A stretch of 45,907 bases of DNA. Source: Nitrosomonas sp. GTDB lineage: Bacteria > Pseudomonadota > Gammaproteobacteria > Burkholderiales > Nitrosomonadaceae. Of the stretch, positions 17,996 through 27,616 are shown in pieces. The notes under the pieces were generated by a model. The model saw nothing but the letters and a program-made list of their open reading frames with translations. It was not told the origin of the DNA and did not search any database. Where the stretch lies: NCBI GenBank assembly GCA_008015565.1, contig SSFV01000030.1, positions 1-45,907 on the forward strand, read 5' to 3'. Within the stretch, counting starts at the first letter, position 1. Every line of letters starts with the position of its first letter. A program made the position numbers and the translations under genes.

Positions 17996-18838
17996 TCATT
18001 GCAGTTTTTCATTAAGCATCCAATTGAACTCTAGAAAATGAATTTCAAAATTGCTGGTAGTCAATATTTCCTGCGCATGTGCAGTGTCGGCGATATAGTT
18101 ACGGTAGTAAGAAAAAAAATGTGACAAACTGAGCCAGCCTTGCCAGCCGCGCTCAAAATCATCTTCATACCAGTCAAAAATTTCCGAAACCTCCAGCCTC
18201 CCAGCTTCTTCGTTATATCGATTACGAGAGCGATCTGACAAGAATGCGCGTGTTGCTGATTCTAGTTGTTGGTCCAATTCGATACCTGTATAGGCTCGAT
18301 CGAGTAGTGCAGGGCAGTCGATGGAAGCACGATTAAGTGCAAAGTGAATGCGTGGTTCATCGTATTTTCCCGGTTTTCGGATAAACTGCTCTTCAAGCTC
18401 TTTTAAAGAAAGAAATTCACCGAACAGTGGAATGAAATTGATTTTCTGCTGGTTTTTTATCATGGATACAAGACGGGATTTCCAATGGATATTGACAGGG
18501 GCATAGGCTCTGACAGTAGCAATCGATGAGTAACTTCTGAGCATCATTTCTATAGTAAATGCGTTGTAGGCATTGATTAAGAAAGCAAGCTGTTCTGCTT
18601 TATTCCAGTTAGAGAAATCACTTTTTTTGACTTGAGACAGTTGCGATAAATATTTGCTCAGTAAGCCATGATAAAGTGCAAAACCAGAGTAGTTAACGCG
18701 ACTGGTGTGCTCTTGTTGAGTCATATGAACGTGTTCTCGCAATAAGTTATCCCAAATGGCATGATCAAAACGATTTGCCAACACGGTGCTTGCTGAGATA
18801 CATAGCAGGAATGCAAATATATATTGTTTAAGTTCCAT
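17996..18838 (-). CDS. DUF547 domain exported protein
   Basis: A 280-residue protein of the DUF547 family, which has a papain-like-transglutaminase-related core of unknown activity. The core motifs are visible: LINAYNAFTIEMML, PRIHFALNRASIDCPAL and the later SEIFDWYEDDF. The cysteine in SIDCPAL is family-conserved. I start at the ATG at 18838 because this gives a clean signal peptide (MELKQYIFAFLLCISASTVLA); the open frame extends 28 codons further upstream but that part looks non-coding. No strong Shine-Dalgarno marks either. It is divergent from an EEP-family gene, 112 bp away. Confidence 0.82.
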   Translation of the reverse strand: MELKQYIFAFLLCISASTVLANRFDHAIWDNLLREHVHMTQQEHTSRVNYSGFALYHGLLSKYLSQLSQVKKSDFSNWNKAEQLAFLINAYNAFTIEMMLRSYSSIATVRAYAPVNIHWKSRLVSMIKNQQKINFIPLFGEFLSLKELEEQFIRKPGKYDEPRIHFALNRASIDCPALLDRAYTGIELDQQLESATRAFLSDRSRNRYNEEAGRLEVSEIFDWYEDDFERGWQGWLSLSHFFSYYRNYIADTAHAQEILTTSNFEIHFLEFNWMLNEKLQ

Positions 18839-18950
18839 CGGGTTTGTTCTTTTGCTTAACACTGAGTTTGTTTCCATAATGAATTTAACGTCTGCTAATG
18901 TAAAGAAAAAACAGCTCATCATTGCATGGATTTGGCGATAGGAGAAAGAA

Positions 18951-19799
18951 ATGAAATTGTTAAGTTGGAATATTCAATGGGGAAGGGGTATGGATGGACG
19001 GGTAGATTTGTCTCGCATTCTACGTACCATTCATCAAATCGGCGATTTTGATGTTATTTGCCTACAAGAGGTGGCAATCAACTTTCCTGGTCTACCTGGT
19101 AATAATAAAGAAAACCAGGTTGCGATATTATCGAGCGGTTTGCCTGGCTACACCGCAATATATGGCGCTGCGACCGATGTTCCCGATGATCAAGGTGGGC
19201 GTAGCCTTTTTGGTAATGCCATATTTTGCAGATTGCCTGTAGGTCAAGTGTGGCGGCACTTGCTGCCATGGCGCGCCGAATTGACGGCACCCAGCATGCA
19301 GCGAAATTTGGTCGAGGCAGTGGTAGTGGCGGATGTTGGTTTGCTGCGTGTAATGACCACGCATCTTGAGTATTATTCGAAGCGGCAGCGTGAGATCCAA
19401 ATCGATGCAATACGCGGCTTGCATCGTGAAGCCAGTGCAATGTCAAAACGTCAACTATTGACTGAGGAGCGAGGCGGAACATTTGAAGTTTTTTCCCGCC
19501 CTGCTGAAGCAATACTGTGTGGTGACCTAAATTTTCCAGCGACAGCAACCGAGCGCAGGCAAATTTTAGCGCCTTTCGACAATGACGCGCCAAATTTTAA
19601 CGATGCCTGGTCAGTATTAAATCCTGGCATTGTACATGCGCCAACGGTAGGTATTCATCCGGTCGATTTTGTAGATCAACCAGAATGCTTTGATTTTGTA
19701 ATGCTTACTGATGGTTTGTCAGCTCGTCTTAAGACGCATGGCATAGATAGCGAAACGGAAGCTTCTGATCATCAGCCAGTATGGGTGGAACTCATTTAA
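18951..19799 (+). CDS. Endonuclease/exonuclease/phosphatase (EEP) family protein
   Basis: A 282-residue metal-dependent phosphodiesterase, distinct from the one at 1910. Catalytic-set residues: N7 in LSWNIQWG, E40 in CLQEVA, H138 in THLEYYS, D192 and N194 in GDLNFPA, D248 in FDFVMLT and D273/H274 in SDHQPVW. No signal peptide is seen, so a cytoplasmic location is likely. A clear GGAGAAAG site precedes the ATG. Substrate cannot be assigned. It sits divergently from the DUF547 gene, with 202 bp of gene-free sequence after it. Confidence 0.86.
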   Translation: MKLLSWNIQWGRGMDGRVDLSRILRTIHQIGDFDVICLQEVAINFPGLPGNNKENQVAILSSGLPGYTAIYGAATDVPDDQGGRSLFGNAIFCRLPVGQVWRHLLPWRAELTAPSMQRNLVEAVVVADVGLLRVMTTHLEYYSKRQREIQIDAIRGLHREASAMSKRQLLTEERGGTFEVFSRPAEAILCGDLNFPATATERRQILAPFDNDAPNFNDAWSVLNPGIVHAPTVGIHPVDFVDQPECFDFVMLTDGLSARLKTHGIDSETEASDHQPVWVELI

Positions 19800-20001
19800 A
19801 AATTGTTTTGAGGAGAAAAGCCATTCTAATCTGATAGATAAAGTTCATCAGGTGGTTATGGCGGCATTGGAGTATTCATTAAGCAGCAGCCGTCAACCTC
19901 AAGAACAAGGTCTCCTATTGCAGCAAATCTTTTGGCAAGAATTTTTCAAAAGGGCCTTTCTTGAGGATTGAAAACAATTACAATTGAAAGAATCTGACCG
20001 A

Positions 20002-21177
20002 TCAACCCGTCGCCAATAACGATTTATCAGTGCTTTTTGTATTGGCAGGTGCATAACGCATTTCTAGCAAGCCAATCAGGCGCGAGCTAACCCATTTACG
20101 TGCAGGCATTTCTATCGATCGATAACTCCAAATTGCAATTGGAATCACTAAACTTATTAAGCAAGTAACCAAGATGACGGATCCTGAAATACTGCTTTGT
20201 ATGGGTAAGCCTGTGATCGATTCCCAATCTTCCAATGCAATGTATTTGATAAGGTAGTGCCACATATAAATTGAATACGAGAATAGTCCGAGCGCATGAA
20301 GATAGCGTGCAGTAAGCCAATTGCACAAAGCACCGCGGTCTTCCCATGTGGATAATACGATTAAAGCCATTAAAGCGATTGAAATAACATCCGTCACACC
20401 GAAATGCAGCGATAATAACAGCAATACCATTGTAGTAATCTGAATGGCAGTCAGCCATTTCTCGGATACCGAAGCAGTCGTTTGCCGACCTAAAAATAAT
20501 ACAATACCAATTGAAAATGCCGAGATGGCACGCACAATCGATAAGCGAAAATTCTCATCGATATCATCACCGGTAGCGAGAGAAAATCCGTAATAAACTA
20601 ATACAACACATGATAGCGCAATCAAGGCAAGCTTGCGGGTGTTGCCATCCATGGTTAGCAGTGCCGCAAATATTAAATAGCAAAAAAATTCCGAACTTAG
20701 CGACCAGGATGGCAGGTTCCAAGTAACCCAATCGAACATACCCCATGCATGGATAAGGAATAAATTGGCAAGTAATGATCCGGCCGTACGCAGAGAACCA
20801 TCCAATACACAACAAAATTCTCCTTTCTGATTCCAGCTAATCAATGAAATGATCATAAAAATTAACAGAACCATTGCAAGTGATATGAGATGCAGCGGAT
20901 AAATTCTTGCAAAGCGTGCAATTAGATAATGAGTAACTTCAATAAAGGAGCGTCGCACAGGATTTTCGATTGCATAGACGTAGGACAACACGAACCCGCT
21001 GAGAATGAAGAAGAAATCAACCCATAGATAGCCTTTTAAAAGAAAAGAGGTTACATCATCGGGATCTATTGAAGAATGAAAAAAAGATCGAAAATGAACG
21101 AGAACAACCATTAAAGCGGCTATGCCTCGTAATGCGGTATGTGAGTAAATTTCATTTTTGTTCGATAACGAAGTCAT
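20002..21177 (-). CDS. Membrane acyltransferase 3 family (OafA/YrhL type)
   Basis: A 391-residue integral membrane protein with about ten hydrophobic helices. The acyltransferase 3 signature is at the start: LRGIAALMVVLVHF, with the Arg and His of the active site, followed by FFILSGFVLSYVYA. Members O-acetylate or otherwise acylate surface sugars, peptidoglycan or lipids; the target here is unknown since no glycan gene cluster surrounds it. The last 25 residues (APANTKSTDKS) are hydrophilic and should be cytoplasmic. It appears monocistronic, with an AGAGGTT-like site before the ATG. Confidence 0.9.
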   Translation of the reverse strand: MTSLSNKNEIYSHTALRGIAALMVVLVHFRSFFHSSIDPDDVTSFLLKGYLWVDFFFILSGFVLSYVYAIENPVRRSFIEVTHYLIARFARIYPLHLISLAMVLLIFMIISLISWNQKGEFCCVLDGSLRTAGSLLANLFLIHAWGMFDWVTWNLPSWSLSSEFFCYLIFAALLTMDGNTRKLALIALSCVVLVYYGFSLATGDDIDENFRLSIVRAISAFSIGIVLFLGRQTTASVSEKWLTAIQITTMVLLLLSLHFGVTDVISIALMALIVLSTWEDRGALCNWLTARYLHALGLFSYSIYMWHYLIKYIALEDWESITGLPIQSSISGSVILVTCLISLVIPIAIWSYRSIEMPARKWVSSRLIGLLEMRYAPANTKSTDKSLLATG

Positions 21178-21869
21178 AAGAAAAACCTCTTAAGTAATAA
21201 AACTCTCGCAAACAAAGCGAAAGCTTTTAACATTTATTTATCAAAAAAGTATCAGATCAAACTTGAGTAATAGGCAATACAATGCAATGTGTTACAGCCT
21301 ATCGGATTGGATCTAATTTCAGTATTATCGAGTGAAATTAGGTTGCGGATGAAAACACACAAAAGTGCTTAAGCCACAAAAAAGTTCAACATAATTAACC
21401 ATAATCACCTGTAGTGAAGATGGCGTATTTCAATTGCCAGAATTAAAGCATTATCAAAGAATTCAAATTATTGGGCGGAATTCTTTGTAACCTTCGTAAA
21501 AATTATCAAGGCGTCCATTATTGACTCTATTGATCAACTTAGAGTTCAGCTACAAACAATTTTCTACTACTTTGCCTTTGATATTAACCTAACAAAGCAA
21601 GCAAAGACAACTTGAATGCGCTGGTATGCATAGATCATAATATTGTCATTACAAATCTGTTTTGTAGGCTATGACGTTGATTTGCAAAAAGTTAAGTTAA
21701 AAAATATCATTTAAAGATATATTAAATTATTTAATAGTAATATCGTTATGTGGATTATTTTTTATCGTGTTCAACAGGATGGTCATTACGAAACAGAGCG
21801 GGAATACTTCTCAATTAACTAAAGTCCAAGCCGCAGTGTCGTCCGGGTTGATTTTTTTGAACCGGTTTG
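21178..21869. other. Intergenic region upstream of decayed RTX gene
   Basis: Strongly AT-rich and full of stops. I see no gene; its right part (from about 21767) may hold the eroded beginning of the RTX-type gene, because an open frame exists there, but its translation matches nothing known to me. Confidence 0.5.
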
Positions 21870-23215
21870 AGAAGCCAAAGGCGAAGTTGTATTCAGAGGG
21901 ATTGTACCGAATGTCCAGTTTACAGATCATTTTATCAAAAGCTGGAGGTATGCGGAAATTGCACCCGGTAATTTTGATAATGACCTGTGAATTGACCGGG
22001 ATGTCTACGACTATGATTCTATGATGGGCGACATTTTTTTCGGTGCCATGGCACTAACGTTGTAGTAAGGCGGCATCAAATTCTGGTTTTGATTCCACTG
22101 CCGAAGATCATGCCTATTTCTTCTTCAATGGCTTTAAATTAACTGGCGATTCTGATGATATCAATCTAGGTACTTTTGAAATTGCTGCGGGCTGGAGTGG
22201 TTGGGCTGGTAATGGCACATACTTTTCGCTCAGTATAAACAACAAGGCAGACAATCAGCCAGGAATTTTTATATGAACACCCGAATTTTCCGTGATTTCC
22301 GGAAAAAGGAATTGCCGGAAGGCGTTGCCGATCCGAATTGGTACCTAGGTACTCTGCCAATTTGCTATTCGATGGAACCAGTTTTTATGATGCGGTGGCG
22401 GGGATTACCGATAATCTCAAGATCTGGTTTTGCCAAAACGGATTTCTCCGGCAGTATTGTCGAAGCGACGGCCCGAAGGAAGATTATTGCAGGCCCTACG
22501 GGTGAAGGTCAGCTGAGCGGCACGAGCGGACCTTATACCGTTCGGTGCCAATATGATTTCCGCCGGTTCTGTAACGATCTTGTCAGCACCGACGAGGGCG
22601 ATGATGAAGTTTTGGGTGAGGGGGAATGGCAATGTTTTCAGCTGTATAGGAAATGATTTGCTCAAACGAAGAATCGGCCAAGCTCACCTTCTTGGTCAAA
22701 CAGGTAATGATAGTATATCCGGTGGTGATGACCGGGATCGGCCAAGTGGCGGAGACGGTGATGCCTCGTTGAGCGGAGAGTCAGGTAATGACATGATATT
22801 TGGGGAAGCCGGTCAAGACGTGATCGATGGCGGACTAGGGGCGGCGTTATCACAGGCGTTAACGGGCCAGGATCATTTATTCGGCTTTTTTGGCACAGGC
22901 ATGCTTACCGGCAGTTTTGACAATGGTACGCTTAGTGGTGTGGGTCAGGCAATGGTAGCTTAATTGGTATCGAACTTTCGGCTGCGGGTTCTGGCATTGG
23001 TTTTGGTGTCAGTGAAGTCGATACTCTGTGGTGTGGTTTGGGTAACGAAATTATTATCTTTGGCAATGCTAACCGCATTTATTCTGGCGATGACGATTCT
23101 CTGACCGCCGGAGATTCTGACTATGTGCTGAGACCTTTGCAAAGGTCTCGCGCTGATTAAAGATTTTAATGCCAGCAGAGACATGATCTAATTACTTGGT
23201 TCCTAAGCATCGTAC
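21870..23215 (+). pseudogene. Decayed RTX/hemolysin-type calcium-binding protein gene
   Basis: Fragments of one protein appear in order in changing frames. About 21883-21985 reads EVVFRGIVPNVQFTDHFIKS and onward, then a TGA. About 22071-22270 reads FDSTAEDHAYFFFNGFKL through INNKADNQPGIF, then TGA. About 22340-22410 reads ANLLFDGTSFYDAVAGITDN. About 22700-22840 holds nonapeptide-like repeats (GNDSISGGDD, GNDMIFGEAGQDVIDGG). About 23100-23200 ends with LALIKDFNASRDMI and a stop. Intact relatives in Nitrosomonas-like genomes are large type I secreted proteins with GGxGxDxUx repeats. At least three frameshifts and two stops are needed to explain it, so it cannot make a full protein. A short spliced-looking open frame in it (22553-22963) is likely a remnant only. 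Confidence 0.8.
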
Positions 23216-23472
23216 AACTTAATATTAAGATCTATCTCATAAAATCAGATATATTCTCAGCTGCTCTGATTTATGATCTAAGTAGTTCGAAACGGACCGG
23301 ATTAATTGGGGTGTTACAAAATATTCCTCCTGACCTAAATCTAATAAGTCCTATTTTCAGTTACGTTTAGGGCATGAGGCTTGTTCGTAATCTAGTCTTT
23401 AGTATGTCAAGGTATTGTTTTAGTTATCAATTTATAAGCTTCTGCAGTGTTGGAATTTATTATAGAAAGCAC

Positions 23473-24147
23473 TCATTTCTTGGCTGCTTTAATTGCATCC
23501 AGATTTGCTTGAGCGTCAGCATTGCCTTGTGCTGCAGCTTTCTCAAACCAGCTAATGGCTTTTTGCTCGTCTCGTTTTACACCTTCACCGGTAAAGTACA
23601 TCGCGCCTAAATTATTTTGCGCATCGACATGTCCTTGTTCCGCTGCTTTCTTAAATAATTCGACAGCATGTGCAAGATCTTTCTCGACACCTTCGCCATT
23701 TACATACATTAATCCAAGGTTAAATTGCGCATCCGCATAGCCTTGTTTAGCAGCACGAAAAAACCATCCTGCAGCTAATTCCGGATCATTAGGTAAGATC
23801 TGACCCGATGGCGTTTTTGAAACAGCTTCTCCAGTATAATACATTACCCCTAAGCCATTCTGAGCTGATGGATCTCCTGCGCGAGCATCTTCTAATAACG
23901 CCTGAAACTTCTTCTCTGCTAATTCGGTATCGCCTACTCCCGGAGGCATAATCTGCTCTTTCAATTCAGCCTGTTCTTCAGGGGTTAAACCTTCGCTTAA
24001 CACCGCTGGGATTTCACCCAACTTGGTAATTTCATCCTTAATTATTGAAGAATCATTGGCTTGCGATCGGTCATCCGGTGCTTGCTCGCTACATCCTATC
24101 AATATTGAAATAGCCATGATCGGCAATAGCTTAGTCAATGTATTCAT
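23473..24147 (-). CDS. Sel1-repeat lipoprotein
   Basis: A 224-residue protein with a lipobox at its N terminus (ILIGC, Cys19), so it should be lipid-anchored in the periplasm. After a charged, disordered stretch (20-75) come three to four Sel1-like repeats: NGLGVMYYTGEAV, FNLGLMYVNGEGVEKD, NNLGAMYFTGEGVKRD and a final ADAQANLDAIKAAKK. The second repeat is stretched by an insert (SKTPSGQILPNDPEL). Sel1 arrays form alpha-solenoids that bind partner proteins. It lies 78 bp from the ankyrin gene upstream on the same strand, so cotranscription is likely. The partner is unknown. Confidence 0.86.
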   Translation of the reverse strand: MNTLTKLLPIMAISILIGCSEQAPDDRSQANDSSIIKDEITKLGEIPAVLSEGLTPEEQAELKEQIMPPGVGDTELAEKKFQALLEDARAGDPSAQNGLGVMYYTGEAVSKTPSGQILPNDPELAAGWFFRAAKQGYADAQFNLGLMYVNGEGVEKDLAHAVELFKKAAEQGHVDAQNNLGAMYFTGEGVKRDEQKAISWFEKAAAQGNADAQANLDAIKAAKK

Positions 24148-24225
24148 GTGATTTTCCTTGATTTTAATTAGATGTTGACGGCCTAACTATTAGACAAAAT
24201 GGTGACAAAAGGGACTGACACTTTA

Positions 24226-24957
24226 TTACCTGGCACCTGCCTGCTTTAATAATTCAATGATTTCTTTATAACGATAGAGATTGGCAAGTTTCATGGCCGT
24301 CATACCGTTACTTGCTTTTAAATTAGGATCTGCGTTTGCAGCAAGCAGCGCGTGAACAGCACCTAAATGGCCATGCTGGGCGGCTATCATCAAAGCGCTT
24401 GCGCCATTATCCAATTGATAATTGATATTCGCATGAGCTTTTGCCAAGATTTGTATGGTTTGCTGATAACCTTGCTGCGCGGCAAGCAATAATGCTGTCA
24501 TACCGTCATTTTTTTTCGCATTGACATCTGCTTTGGCTGCTAATAATAAAGGAATCACTTTTCTTCTATCTTTTTCTGCAGCTAAAATTAACGCAGTCTC
24601 ACCGTCTTCAGAAATCGCATTAACGTCTGCGCCCGCTGCCAACAAAAGTTCCACTATCTGATCACGGCCATCCCGGGAAGCTTGCATAAGCGGTGTGTAG
24701 TGATTGTCTCCCCTTAAATCTAATGCTGCACCCGCTTGTACGAAGCTTTCAACAATCGCGGTATTTCCTTTTTTTACAGCAACCAGAAACGCATTATTCA
24801 ACTCTTCACGTTCAACCTGTTGTGTATTCAATATTTTTTTTATTGCAGCAAAATTTCCTTTTTCCGCCGCATTAATCAGATCGCTGCTTGTCTTGCCAGC
24901 CCACGCACTCATGCAGAAGAAGAATGCTGATAATACTAATAATAAAATTTTACTCAT
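24226..24957 (-). CDS. Exported ankyrin-repeat protein
   Basis: A 243-residue protein with a signal peptide (about 1-20, cut after AWA) and six ankyrin repeats filling the rest. Typical repeat cores are TPLMQASRDGRDQIVELLLAA, TALILAAEKDRRKVIPLLLAA, TALLLAAQQGYQQTIQILAKA and SALMIAAQHGHLGAVHALLAA (each about 33 residues). Bacterial periplasmic ankyrin proteins often protect or stabilise a partner, for example catalase helpers; nothing here names that partner. It is upstream of the Sel1 lipoprotein on the same strand. Confidence 0.88.
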   Translation of the reverse strand: MSKILLLVLSAFFFCMSAWAGKTSSDLINAAEKGNFAAIKKILNTQQVEREELNNAFLVAVKKGNTAIVESFVQAGAALDLRGDNHYTPLMQASRDGRDQIVELLLAAGADVNAISEDGETALILAAEKDRRKVIPLLLAAKADVNAKKNDGMTALLLAAQQGYQQTIQILAKAHANINYQLDNGASALMIAAQHGHLGAVHALLAANADPNLKASNGMTAMKLANLYRYKEIIELLKQAGAR

Positions 24958-25248
24958 TTATTCATTAATCTTGCTCAAAAAGTTTCCCAAACAAACATTA
25001 TTATTCCATCGATAGATTGCTCTATTTTTCTTCAATAAGGTTATAACTTATCAATTATTATTAACTTACAAAATGAAACGCAATTATGCCATTTTCCAGA
25101 CTAAGCATCATTACACATTTATAGTCACTACATTTCATGACCGCATGCACTGTGCTATGCTTAAGTGCATAACAGTACCAGAATTCTCATTAAATCCCGG
25201 TCTTACATGAGTTGTGCGATTGCATTAAAAAATATAGATTGAGTTGAC

Positions 25249-26445
25249 ATGGAAGAAATTAATAAGCGTTTTAGGCCTGCCGGCCACTATGATATTGTCA
25301 TCATTGGGGGGGGGCCAGTAGGTATGGCCCTAGCACTTGCTCTCATTGATACCGGTATTTCATGCCTATTACTAGAAGCGCGTGGATTAACGGATAAATC
25401 TGAAGACCCGCGGCCATTGGCATTATCGTACGGAAGCCATTTGATTTTGCAGCGCTTGAATGTGTGGAACAGTTTAGTATCTCATACTCCGATTACTACC
25501 ATACATATTTCCAATCGCGGCAGCTTTGGTCTGACGATCTTAACGCCTGAACAAGCAGGGGTTCCTACTTTGGGATTCGTGGTGAACTATCACGATCTTA
25601 ATGTAGCAATGCATAACAAATTAACAGAACATAAAAATAATTATGCCAGTGGCGCCATAGTTACCCGATTAGATGTGAATGATAAGGAAGGCACTGTGTA
25701 TTTTGATTATCAAGGTAAAGAAGAAAAGACTACTGCTAAGCTTCTCGTTCTTGCGGATGGTGGTCAGCTTGCCAAACAGATACCGGATATCACTTATCAA
25801 ACTTATGACTATCACCAATGGGCTGTTGTGGCGAATGTTAAAGCCGATATAAAGCAATCGGGTATTGCCTATGAACGCTTTACTAGTAATGGGCCTATTG
25901 CGTTACTTCCTCATCAGGAGGATTTTGCTTTGGTTTGGACAGTTACTCCTGAGACGGCCAAAGAAATTACAGCTCTTAATGACGAATCATTTTTGGCGCG
26001 ACTTTACCAGCATTTTGGCGATCGGTTAGGAAAGTTTATTGCAACAGGAAAAAGATCCGCATTCCCTCTCATGCTTAAATACGCGACTCCAACCATATCG
26101 CACAGAATTGCGTTAATCGGAAATGCTGCTCAAACACTTCATCCTGTTGCCGGGCAAGGATTTAACTTGGGATTAAGAGATGCTTACGAATTGGCGAATG
26201 AGATCATTTCAACACAAAGAGCCTGTTCGGAAATTGGAACTTCTGGAATGTTGTCAAGATTTCATCGGAAAAGGCAAATCGATAGTTACGCCGGTAGAAT
26301 CTTCACAGATTCGCTTGTTAAGTTATTTACCAATGAAAGTAAAATCGTGAAACAGGCTTGTGGTTTTGGATTAAGTATATTGGATTGCATGCCGCCGCTT
26401 AAGCGCTTTGTTTCACGTCGTATGATATTTGGAGCGAGAGGATAA
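25249..26445 (+). CDS. ubiH: FAD-dependent ubiquinone-synthesis monooxygenase, UbiH/VisC family
   Basis: A 398-residue flavin hydroxylase. The FAD Rossmann motif IIGGGPVGMALALAL is near residues 18-32, the DG motif reads LLVLADGG, and the second FAD motif reads ALIGNAAQTLHPVAGQGFNLGLRDA. This family hydroxylates the aromatic ring in ubiquinone synthesis. UbiH, UbiF and UbiI are close paralogues, so UbiH is the best guess rather than a proof; closeness to dusB does not decide it. The start ATG at 25249 lies shortly before the FAD motif. A probable terminator follows the stop. Confidence 0.85.
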   Translation: MEEINKRFRPAGHYDIVIIGGGPVGMALALALIDTGISCLLLEARGLTDKSEDPRPLALSYGSHLILQRLNVWNSLVSHTPITTIHISNRGSFGLTILTPEQAGVPTLGFVVNYHDLNVAMHNKLTEHKNNYASGAIVTRLDVNDKEGTVYFDYQGKEEKTTAKLLVLADGGQLAKQIPDITYQTYDYHQWAVVANVKADIKQSGIAYERFTSNGPIALLPHQEDFALVWTVTPETAKEITALNDESFLARLYQHFGDRLGKFIATGKRSAFPLMLKYATPTISHRIALIGNAAQTLHPVAGQGFNLGLRDAYELANEIISTQRACSEIGTSGMLSRFHRKRQIDSYAGRIFTDSLVKLFTNESKIVKQACGFGLSILDCMPPLKRFVSRRMIFGARG

Positions 26446-26480
26446 TTTTAAATTATCACTGATTTCCAATCCATTCTAAC

Positions 26481-26516
26481 AAAAGCTATAATTAGCCCTA
26501 TGTCTATAGCTTTTTT
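26481..26516 (+). terminator. Rho-independent terminator between ubiH and dusB
   Basis: A perfect 10-bp stem AAAAGCTATA/TATAGCTTTT (26481-26490, 26505-26514) with a 14-base loop, running into six T. The stem is AT-rich, so strength is moderate. It separates the ubiH unit from dusB-fis-purH-purD. Confidence 0.65.
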
Positions 26517-26581
26517 GCGTAAAATAATTTCATCTCATCTTCATTTTTGATTTGAAGATATTAAATTCGCTAGTTTTTTTC

Positions 26582-27616
26582 ATGCAAATCGGTTCTCATA
26601 TTTTAAAGAATAAGCTTATTGTTGCTCCTATGGCAGGTGTTACCGATCGTCCATTCCGGCAATTGTGTAAACTCATGGGTGCCGGCATGGCCGTTTCTGA
26701 AATGGTGTCGAGCAATTCCCTGCTTTGGGGTTCAAAAAAAACTGAACGCAGGGCAAATCACGAGGGTGAAGTTTCTCCGATTTCTGTTCAGATTGCCGGG
26801 GCTGATCCGGAAATGCTTGCAGCCGCTGCTCGTTACAACGTTGAAAAAGGTGCTGAAATAATCGATATTAATATGGGTTGTCCAGCAAAAAAAATATGCA
26901 ATGTAATGGCTGGGTCAGCTCTGCTACAAAATGAAGCGTTGGTAGGAAAAATTCTGGATGCTGTTGTGGAAGCTGTCAATATTCCCGTTACCCTTAAAAT
27001 TCGCACGGGTTGGGACAAGCAGCATAAAAATGCACTATCGATTGCGCGTATTGCAGAAAATGCCGGTGTTCAGGCTTTAGCTATTCATGGCCGCACACGC
27101 GCCTGTGCTTATACTGGACAGGCAGAATACGATACGATTGCTAGTGTAAAGGCTGCCGTTAAAATTCCAGTCATTGCAAATGGCGATATCACTACACCGG
27201 AAAAAGCGCAATATATCCTTGCTTATACCAAAGCTGATGCCATTATGATAGGACGAGCGGCACAAGGACGCCCATGGATTTTTCGGGAGATCAATCATTT
27301 TCTGACTACAGGCAACCATCTCCAAGCACCCGAAGTTACTGAAATTCATCAAGTGCTCATTAACCATTTAATTGAATTGTATGACTTTTATGGTGAATAT
27401 TCCGGTGTGCGCGTCGCACGTAAACATATTTCGTGGTATACCAAAGGGTTAATTGGTTCTGCAGGTTTTCGTCACGCAATGAATCAATTACAGACCAGTG
27501 AAGAACAGTTACGAGAAACAAATATTTTTTTCTCGAAATTAGCAGAAGAACGGCAAAGATTGAGTTATATCGATAATAGAGGGGAGTCAACTTATGAATG
27601 CAATGAAGGAAAATGA
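26582..27616 (+). CDS. dusB: tRNA-dihydrouridine synthase B
   Basis: A 344-residue FMN enzyme that reduces uridine to dihydrouridine in the tRNA D loop. The TIM-barrel start reads LIVAPMAGVTDRPFR, the catalytic Cys100 is in NMGCPAKK, and Lys139/Arg141 are in TLKIRTGW. The FMN phosphate site reads GRAAQGRPWIF. I take ATG 26582 because homologues begin about ten residues before the LIVAPMAG motif; the open frame extends to a TTG at 26552. Its end overlaps fis by 23 bases. The dusB-fis pair is a classic proteobacterial operon. Confidence 0.95.
   Translation: MQIGSHILKNKLIVAPMAGVTDRPFRQLCKLMGAGMAVSEMVSSNSLLWGSKKTERRANHEGEVSPISVQIAGADPEMLAAAARYNVEKGAEIIDINMGCPAKKICNVMAGSALLQNEALVGKILDAVVEAVNIPVTLKIRTGWDKQHKNALSIARIAENAGVQALAIHGRTRACAYTGQAEYDTIASVKAAVKIPVIANGDITTPEKAQYILAYTKADAIMIGRAAQGRPWIFREINHFLTTGNHLQAPEVTEIHQVLINHLIELYDFYGEYSGVRVARKHISWYTKGLIGSAGFRHAMNQLQTSEEQLRETNIFFSKLAEERQRLSYIDNRGESTYECNEGK

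Noticed and set aside
19078-19593. Long minus-strand frame of 171 codons inside the EEP gene
   Set aside because: The plus strand has a full catalytic set of an EEP enzyme; the opposite frame has odd composition (many H, R, C) and no family.
19858-19971. 37-codon frame after the second EEP gene (begins MAALEYSLSSSRQ)
   Set aside because: Too short, no ribosome site, and no family recognised; kept only as a possible fragment.
22553-22963. 136-codon frame with glycine/aspartate repeats as an intact RTX protein
   Set aside because: It lies inside the decayed RTX gene, starts in the wrong frame for the upstream fragments and has no secretion signal end; treated as part of the pseudogene.
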